Origin: Anodontia alba
Taxonomy: Eukaryota > Mollusca > Bivalvia > Lucinida > Lucinidae
Reading direction: 5' to 3'
DNA length: 64,000 nt
NCBI GenBank assembly: GCA_964016985.1
Contig: OZ024824.1
Span: 49,269,587 to 49,333,586, forward strand
Made by a program: the position numbers and the translations under genes. Under the pieces are notes generated by a model. The model ran no database searches. It worked only from the letters and a program-made list of their open reading frames with translations, and was not told the DNA's origin. Positions 57,021 to 64,000 of the stretch are shown piece after piece; position 1 is the stretch's first letter, and each line of letters starts with the position of its first letter.

Positions 57021-58030
57021 CCGTTCTAATCAGGAATCTAAGATGGCCCCCACATGGCCATCTTGAAAATCTATTTTTCGCTTCTTCTCTTAAACCAAAA
57101 GGCAAATTGACTTGAAACTTGGTAGGAAGCATCAGGGTGACTTGTAGATCAAAATTAGCTTAAATCCTTCTGATCTGAAATCCAAGATGGCCAACATGGC
57201 AGCCATCTTGAAAATCTTTTTTTCGCTTCTTCTCCTGAACCAAAAGGCCTGTTGACTCGAAACTTGGTAGGAAACATCAGGGTGACTTGTAGATCAAAAT
57301 AGCTAAAATTCTGTCGATCGGAAATCCAAGATGGCAGCCACAGTGGCCATTTTGCAAATCTATTTTTCGCTTCTCCTGAACCAAAAGGCCTGTTGACTCG
57401 AAACTTGGTAGGAAGCATCAGGGTGACTTGTAGATCAAAATTAGCTAAAGTTCTGCTGATCAGAAATCCAAGATGGCAGCCAGGGTGGCCATTTTAAAAA
57501 TCTATTTTTCGCTTCTCCTGAACCAAACAGCCAGTTGACTGGAAACTTGGTAGGAAGCATTGGGGTGACTTGTAGATCAAAAATAGCTTAAATTGTTCGG
57601 ATCGGAAATCCAAGAGCCCAGAAGCGAAATCCCTTTTTCGCTTCTGCTCCTGAACAGAAGGCCAATTGACTCTAAACTTGGTAGGAAGCATTGGGGTGAC
57701 ATGTTGATCAAAAACAGATAAAATCTTTCCGATGAGAAATCCAAAATAGCTGTCATGGTGGCCATCTTGAAACTCTTTTTTTTTTTTTTTTTTTTTGCTT
57801 CTTTTCCTGATCCAAAGGGCCAATTGACTCGAAAATTGGTAGGAAGCAACCGGATGTAGATCAGAAATAGCTAAAATCATTTTGATCAGAAATCCAAGAT
57901 GGCGGTCATCTTGAAAATCTGTTTTTCGCTTTTTCTCCTGAACTGAAAGGCCATTGACTCGAAACTTGGTAGGAAGCATCGGGGTGACTTGTAGATGAAA
58001 AAATGGCTCAAATCATTCCGATAGGAAATC

Positions 58031-60438
58031 GGGGATGGTTGGGTGGTGCGAAGGTGTTGTGTATCTTACGTCACTGGGGCGTCCAACTGATATTGGCTTA
58101 AAGTTGGGCAAGGCCTGCTATCCTTGTAGCAGGTAAGGGTAGAGGGGGAATGTTTTTAGCTCACCTTAGCTATGCTTAGGATGAGATATAGTGATCACTT
58201 TTTGTCTGTCGTCCGTCTGTCTAGTTGTCCGTCTGTTTACACTTTCAGACGACAACTCCTCCAAAGCCATTGAAGCGATTTGTCCATAACTTGGTAGGAA
58301 TGTTGCTTGGTTAGGGCCCTTCAACAATCACTAAAATTGTGGTGATCTGCCTCTTGGTTTGGTTGCCATGGCAACAGAAAGCTCCCATAGACTTATAATG
58401 GGAAAATGGTTAAATTGCATTTTCTCCATAACCATTGGAGTGATGTCAACCATAACCATTGGAGTGATGTGTTTTATGACCAATGGCCATTTTGTTTGGT
58501 TGCCATGGCAACATTAAATTTTAAAAAAGGATTTTTTTTTAAATGACATCTCCTCCAAAATCACTGAAGCATTATGACTAATTTTGTACAAATGTTGTTT
58601 GGGTAAGGACAATTCAAAATAGCTAAAATTATGGTGATCTGCCTCTCGGTATGGTTGCCATGCCAACAGAAAGCTCCAATAGACTTATAATGGGAAAATG
58701 GTTAAATTGCATTTTCTCCAAAACCAGTGAAGTGATGTGAACCATATTTGACAGTTATGATCATTGTATGATTGCCTATCCAGTTTACATGTTTTATTAC
58801 CAGTGGCCGTTTTGTTTTGTTGCCATGGCAACATTAAATTTAAAAAAAAAAGGAATTTTTAAGTGACATCTCCTCCAAAACCACAGAAGCAGTATGACTA
58901 CTTTTGTAAAAATGTTGCTTAGGTAAGGACAATTCATAATAGCTAAAATTATGATGATCAGCCTCTTGGCTTGGTTGCCATGACTTCAGAAAGCTCCCAT
59001 AGATTTATAATGGGAAAATAGTTAAATTGCATTTTCTCCTTAACAATTGAAGTGATTTAAACCATATTTGGCAGTTATGATCATTGGATGATTGTCTACC
59101 AAGTTTATGTGTTTTTTGACCAATGGCCATTTTGTTCAGTTGCCATGGCAACAATAAATTTTTAAAAAAGAATTTTTTAAATGACATCTCCTCCAAAACC
59201 ACTGAAGCAGTATGACTCTAATTTTTTACAAATGTTGCTTGGATAAGTACAATTCAAAATAGTTAAAATTATGGTGATCTGCCTCTTGGCTAGGTTGCCA
59301 TGGCAACAGAAAGCTACCATAGACTTATAATGGAAAAATGGTTAAATTGCATTTTCTTCATAACCAGTGAAGTGATGTGAACCGTATTTGGCAGTTATGA
59401 TCATTTGATGATTGTCTACCCAGTTTGTGCATTTCATGACCAGTGGCCATTTTGTTTGGTTTCCATGGCAACATTAAATATAAAAAAAAAGGATTTTTTT
59501 AATGACTACTCCTCCAAAACCACTGACGCAGTAGGACCTCTAATTTGGTACAAATGTTAAATGGATAAGGGCAATTGAAAATAGCTAAAAGTCTGCAATC
59601 TGCCTCTTGGTTTGGTTGCCATGCCAACAGAAAACTCCCATAGACTTATAATGAGAAAATGGTTAAATTGCATTTTCCCCATAACCAGTGAAATGATGTG
59701 AACCAGATTTGGCAGTTATGATCATTGGATGATTGTCTACCCAGTTGATGTATTTTATGACCAGTGACCATATTGTTTGGTTGCCATGGCAACATTAAAT
59801 TTTAAAATATTAGTTTTTAAAATGACAGCTCCTCCATAACCACAGTAAGCAGTGTTGCAAACTTCATTACTGCTTATGAAGAGTCAATAAAACCAAGACT
59901 CCCATTTTCTAATCCATAGTGAGTTCTTTGTTTCCAAAGGCAATATTTTTTTACATTTATTATATTTCCCTTCCCTGTGCTGTTTACATGTATAAAATGA
60001 TATTGTTAAACAACTTTTCAGAAACCACTTAGCCAATTTCCGCCAAATTTCACAGTGATCCTACTGTTGAAATGTGATTAAGAGTTTGTTCAAATGATCA
60101 CACTGCGTTGACTGTCATGCCCAAATATTCTTCTTCAAAACTAAGAGCTGCTTAAATGACGTTCCTTTCATTAGTTGCAATGATAGGATTGGAAAAATGT
60201 TGCATAACATTTGAATATCTGCAGTGGCTATGTCACTCAGGTGAGCGAGTCATGGCCCGTGGGCCTCTTGTTATTTCTTCTGTTTCTTCACTTTCATTCC
60301 TGTTCCATTTTCTTCCCCGTCCCTTTCTTTCATCTCTTCTACTATCTCTTCTGTCTCTTTTCTCCCTTTCTCTGGGAGACGACACAAAATAACCCACAAG
60401 GGTTGACGTGTTGTTAAACCCCAACACAATCAATCAAA
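58031..60438 (+). mobile_element. SINE-like retroposon split by an A-5 element
   Basis: The 5' half (58031-58157) and 3' half (60271-60438) together match the full-length SINEs. The 14-bp duplication TCCGATAGGAAATC flanks the pair at 58017-58030 and 60439-60452, which shows they are one insertion. The break lies in GAATGTTTTT / ATTTCTTCTG, continuous in the other three SINE copies. Confidence 0.9.
58158..60270 (+). mobile_element. Family A Helentron-like element with A-5 array, nested in a SINE
   Basis: AGCTCACCTTAGC with GCTTAGGATGAGAT, then CTGTCGTCCGTCTG. Five units of about 315 bp (GCCATTTTGTTTGGTTGCCA, CTCCCATAGACTTATAATGG) and the shared 3' region with CTCAGGTGAGCGAGTCATGG, a GGCCCGTGGGCC stem and TCTTG. 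Comparison with intact SINEs puts the ends at T5^AGC and CTTG^TT. This is the third level of nesting inside the A-2 element at 54351. Confidence 0.9.
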
Positions 60439-60949
60439 TCCGATAGGAAATCCCAAGTAGCGGCCATGGCGGCATCTTGAAATCTATTTTGAACTTTTTC
60501 TCCTGAACCAAAAGGGCAATTGACTCTTAAGTTCATTGTAAGTATCAAGGTGACTTGATAGCTAAAATTGTCTGATTGGAAGTCCAAGATGGCCACTATC
60601 TTGTTTATGTTTATTATATTTCCCTGCCACTATGCTGTTTACATGTATAAAATCATGATTCTTCAGAAACCACTTAGCCATTTGCCACCAAATTTCACAT
60701 TAATCCTACTGTTGAAATGTGATTGAGAGTTTGTTCAAATGATCACGCTCCATTGACTGTCATGCCCATATATTCTTCTTCAGAACTAAGAACTGCTTAA
60801 ATGATGATCTTTTCATTAGTTGTGATGACAGAATTGGAAAAATGTTGCATAACATCTGCATATCTGCAATGGCTATGTCATTCAGGTGAGCGACCTGTGG
60901 CCCAGGGCCTCTTGTTACTATGTTTAAAAAAAATTCTTATGCAAATAGT

Positions 60950-61200
60950 GTAGGCCCAGATCAGACGCAACATTCTGCGGCGTTTGACCTGGGTCTTCAC
61001 TTTTTTCATGCGCATATAATGCATTGACCAGTAACAACCTTACATGGCGTTTCACCCATCCTGGTGTAGGGAAGGTTGTTACAGATTCTGTGCATTATAT
61101 AGCTATGTCTGGTAGATAGTTATTAAGCCTGGTGAACTCAAATATTGTAGTCTTAGATCAGACGCCGCATTCCGTGGCGTTTGATCTGGCGCTACAGTAT
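60950..61200. repeat. Pair of foldback (hairpin) repeats
   Basis: CCCAGATCAGACGC pairs with GCGGCGTTTGACCTGGG at about 60956-61000. AGATCAGACGCCGCATTC pairs with TGGCGTTTGATCT at about 61155-61190. The two hairpins are related and about 200 bp apart, enclosing GTTGTTAC-type sequence. This resembles a foldback or MITE unit. A partial match is seen at 4490. No coding capacity. Confidence 0.6.
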
Positions 61201-62676
61201 TTGCTTATATCCTTTTATAAATAGGCTAATATATTTCAGTTATTGTATATAATTATATAATGTGTATGCAGATATCAAATTACTTTTGTGCCATTTTCTA
61301 CTTGGTTTACATATATTTTAAATATCTTAAAAATCTGTCAAGTACCCGTCACAGAGCTAAACTACGAAGGGAAGTAACTCCATATATGAAAATTATAAAA
61401 ATGTTAATAAAATTGTTATTATTCCAAAATATTCTTCCAAACTTGGACATATTATCTGTTTATATATTATTTAACAGTGTATATGTCTAAACCTACACAA
61501 ATCATGGTAAACTTGATAATGTAGTTGGATTTCGGTAATCAATATAAGATTTCAGTAGATTCCAATAAACGTTGGATTTCGGTAATCCCAAATACCCGAA
61601 ATGAATTATCTATTGGTATCAGTAGTAACATCGAAAGTGTGATGTAAAATGACCCATCACTTTTTAAATGCTGCTGTTCTAATGTCTCTAAACTATTACA
61701 ATAAATATTTGTTAACACTAAATTAGGTCTGTATATCCTGTAATTACTTGTTTTGTTTTAGTGCTCATTTTCTCCTGTTTAGGATTTTTCGTGTTGATGT
61801 AGGACTTGAATTACAGTTTGTATTTATCTTTTATCACTGCTTTCACCAGGCTAAGTTTGTATGGAGAGAGCTGTTATTTGACCTTGGGGTGGGGACAGAA
61901 GTGAGAGGGTGATCGAAGGAGCTCATTTATATACCACTTTAATGTTATTGTTTTCATCTGGGCTACAGACCATGTGATTACAATGTTATGCCACGTGATA
62001 AATAATTGTGGATGGCACAATCATTTCCAGTTCCATTGATACCAGTTGAATAAAGCCAAATTTTACGGAGACAAATAATTCCTTTTGATTAATATTCACT
62101 CTTAAATTTTATTTTGTGTTTAAAAAGCAATTTGACTGCTTTTCCTAAAATAAATACAGCTGTTTCAAAGATATTTTCCAGTATCAGCAGGCATGCTCGC
62201 AACAATAATATTGGCTTTATGGTGACCATGTTAATGCCTAGTTCTCACTGGTTGGTAGATAAAATATGTGCGGTTATGACAGTTAAATGATCAGTCAATG
62301 AGAATCTCTAATGAAAATAAACTTTTGACAAAAGAAAACTGCTTTATTTTTCTGAAAAATATTGGCCATTTCAATGTCCGATAAGCGTTAACAACAACAT
62401 TCTGCAAGCCATACCAAATCCAGGCTAGAACCACTCTCCATTAAAGACAGAGGGGTTCCGAATGATTTTATTGTGTGACGTAGTGTTTAAAGTGGTCTAG
62501 AGGGTATTGGTTCTTCGGTCTGTATTTGCAGGAATTCAGGCAAGACAGAATTTCTTTTGTCATTTTATCATATACCTTGTATAATGTAAAATACTAACTA
62601 GACTTAGCACATGCACAAGTTTAATGGATTTTGCTCTTTACAGAAATAACTGCTTTTTTCACAGTAGGCCTCTTTT
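61201..62676. other. Mostly unique spacer, with the inverted repeat 61352-61597
   Basis: 61352-61597 is the inverse of 48898-49134. From about 61600 to 62676 the DNA has no array units. A possible splice acceptor at 61851 (pyrimidine tract then CACCAG) precedes a 20-codon frame ending at 61914, and AATAAA occurs at 62051. This could be the terminal catalase exon and 3' UTR, but the peptide does not clearly match. Confidence 0.45.
61852..61914 (+). CDS. Candidate terminal exon of catalase (tentative)
   Basis: After a pyrimidine-rich tract and AG, a phase-0 frame reads AKFVWRELLFDLGVGTEVRG and stops. The phase is compatible with the donor at 44685, and a polyadenylation signal (AATAAA) follows about 140 bp downstream. 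Animal catalase C-termini are variable and short, so the lack of similarity is not decisive. There is no positive match either, and joining the two would need a 17-kb intron. It could equally be chance. Confidence 0.2.
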
Positions 62677-64000
62677 ATTATGCCCCCAACTTCGAAGAAG
62701 TTGGAGGGGCATATTGCTTCTGGGGTGTTCGTTGGTCCATCCGTCCGTTTGTCATGCATTTTGATGCATAGCATAACTTTAGAACCATGCATGCTACTGT
62801 TTTGAAATTTCTTATATGGATTCCTCATGAAAAAATAGCTGACACATTTATTTTGTCTTGACAGGATTATGCCCCTTTCCTGAGTTATGGCCCTTTGAAA
62901 AAATATGGATGCAATCTTGTCAGCAAAATATCTCAAAAACTATTGAAGCTAGAGCCTTGAAACTTGATGAAAAGACTGGTAGTGATGTGTAGGTGACCTG
63001 ATTACCTTTTGAACAAATTCTGAAAAATACTTCATGAGTTAATGGCCCTTTGTAATTTTGGGCATTTTTACCTTGTCAGCAAAATGTCTCAAAAACCGTT
63101 AGAGCTAGAGCCTTGAAACTTGGTGAATAGATTTGTAGTGATGAGTAGATGACTTGATTCAGTTTTGAATAAATTCTGAAAAATATCTCATGAGTTATGG
63201 CCCTTTGTAATTTTGGGCATTTTTACCTTGTCAGCAAAATATCTCAAAAACTGTTGGAGCTAGAACCTTGAAATTTGATGAATAGACTGGTAGTGATGAG
63301 TAGGTGACCTGATTAACTTTAGAATAAATTTTGAAAAATGCTTATTGAGTAATGGCCCTTTGTAATTTTGGGCATTTTACCTTGTCAGCAAAATATCTCA
63401 AAAAATTGCTAGAGCTAGAGCCTTGAAACTTGGTGAATGGATTTGTAGTGATGAGTAGATGACCTGATTAACTTTTGAACAAATTCTGAAAAATACTTCA
63501 TGAGTTATGGCCCTTTGAAATTTTGGGCATTTTACCTTTTCAGCAAAATATCTCAAAAACTGTTAGAGCTAGAGCCTTGAAACTTGGTAAATGGATTTGT
63601 AGTGATGAGTAGATGACCTGTTTAAGTTTTGAATAAATTCTGAAAAAAATACTTCATGAGTAATGGCCCTTTGTAATTTTGGGCATTTTTACCTTGTCAG
63701 CAAAAATCTCAAAAACTGTTGAAGCTAGAGCCTTGAAATTTCATGAACAGACTGGTAATGATGAGTAGGTGACCTGATTAACTTTTGAATAAATTTTAAA
63801 AAATACTTATTGAGTTATGGACCTTTGTAATTTTGGGCATTTTACCTTGTCAGCAAAATATCTCAAAAACTGCTAGAGCTAGAGCCTTGAAAATTGGTGA
63901 ATGGAGTAGATGACCTGATTAACTTTTGAACAAATTCTGAAAAATACTTCATGAGTTATGGCCCTTTGAAATTTTGGGCATTTTACCTTGTCAGCAAAAT
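62677..64000 (+). mobile_element. Family F Helentron-like element, runs off the window
   Basis: After TTTT the 5' end ATTATGCCCCCAACTTC pairs with GAAGTTGGAGGGGCATAT in a long stem with a GAA loop. GTCCATCCGTCCGTTTGTC follows, then units of about 155 bp: CAGCAAAATATCTCAAAAAC, GCTAGAGCCTTGAAACTTGG, GTAGTGATGAGTAGATGACC, TGAACAAATTCTGAAAAATA, GAGTTATGGCCCTTTG and TTTTGGGCATTTTACCTTG. Seven to eight units are visible before the window ends, so the 3' terminus is not seen. Confidence 0.8.

Larger units (their letters stand above)
54351..60914 (+). mobile_element. Family A Helentron-like element with A-2 array and nested insertions
   Basis: AGCTCACCTGCGC with GCTCATGGAGAGCT, then GTCAATGTCCGTCATCC. 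A-2 units run on both sides of an RTE fragment (54954-57020) and of a SINE (58031-60438) that itself contains an A-5 element. After the SINE, one A-2 unit remains (60440-60600), then the common A-type 3' region and CTCAGGTGAGCG... end (ATTCAGGTGAGCGACC, GTGGCCCAGGGCC, TCTTG). Without its insertions the element is about 2.1 kb. Confidence 0.85.

Noticed and set aside
10093..60417. Recurring frame containing AKVLCILHHWGVQLILAYSW, which looks like a conserved membrane protein
   Set aside because: It coincides exactly with the four SINE copies, and the hydrophobic tail comes from the pyrimidine-rich stretch.
1..64000. Centromeric or simple satellite block
   Set aside because: The arrays are short, belong to many families, and are each bounded by transposon-type ends.

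Overview
ORGANISM AND OVERALL NATURE. This is AT-rich eukaryotic DNA, almost entirely transposable elements, with one recognisable host exon (the C-terminal part of catalase, 44509-44685, plus strand, flanked by AG and GT splice sites). The repeat types (hairpin-ended elements carrying tandem arrays, an RTE retrotransposon with a PHD-like finger, a mariner, SINEs ending in a GTCGTTAAACCCCAAC-type tail) suggest a mollusc, most likely a bivalve. That placement is inference, not proof. Nearly all open reading frames in the window are chance frames through tandem repeats. MAIN CONTENT. At least 26 copies of hairpin-ended elements, here sorted into seven families A-G, share one structural grammar. 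Each starts with A after a T-run, then a 5' hairpin, then a GTCC/CCGT-rich stretch, then a tandem array (monomers mostly about 140-166 bp, about 315 bp in one subtype). Where a 3' end survives, there follows an inverted copy of the first ~10 nt set ~25-30 nt inside the 3' end, a second hairpin, and CTCTTG (or TCTAG) abutting T's. This matches the plan of non-autonomous Helentron/Helitron2 elements (HINE/DINE-1 type). Family A (5' AGCTCACCTGAGC) occurs with at least seven different array types, A-1 to A-7. All 26 recognised 5' ends point along the plus strand. LAYOUT. 1-6123: A-6 arrays and an A-7 element. 6124-13139: an A-1 element, then an A-2 element holding two nested B elements, a SINE and a MYND zinc-finger gene fragment. 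13140-15121: C elements. 15122-16803: A-5. 17524-19207: D, with a SINE. 19441-22369: E, with a nested B. 22598-28353: G, with nested A-1 and A-4. 28354-31645: A-3 and A-2. 31646-32745: inverted second copy of the MYND fragment. 33299-37422: a mariner with an A-1 element inside. 37896-44041: A-4/A-6 hybrid and a long A-1 array with an 877-bp tandem duplication. 44509-44685: catalase exon. 44849-48629: A-2 with a TIR element and a SINE. 49628-51419: A-3. 52125-53614: A-4. 54080-60914: C, then an A-2 element containing an RTE fragment and a SINE that is itself split by an A-5 element. 62677-64000: an F element running off the window. HOW IT FITS TOGETHER. Nesting gives relative ages and exact ends. 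Two insertions can be compared with unoccupied copies in the window: an A element in a SINE, and a B element in the MYND fragment. Both place the ends at a T-run with little or no target duplication. The arrays also carry dense matches to known regulatory motifs, most strikingly CTCF-like sites about every 166 bp in A-1. No autonomous Rep/helicase gene for these elements was seen.
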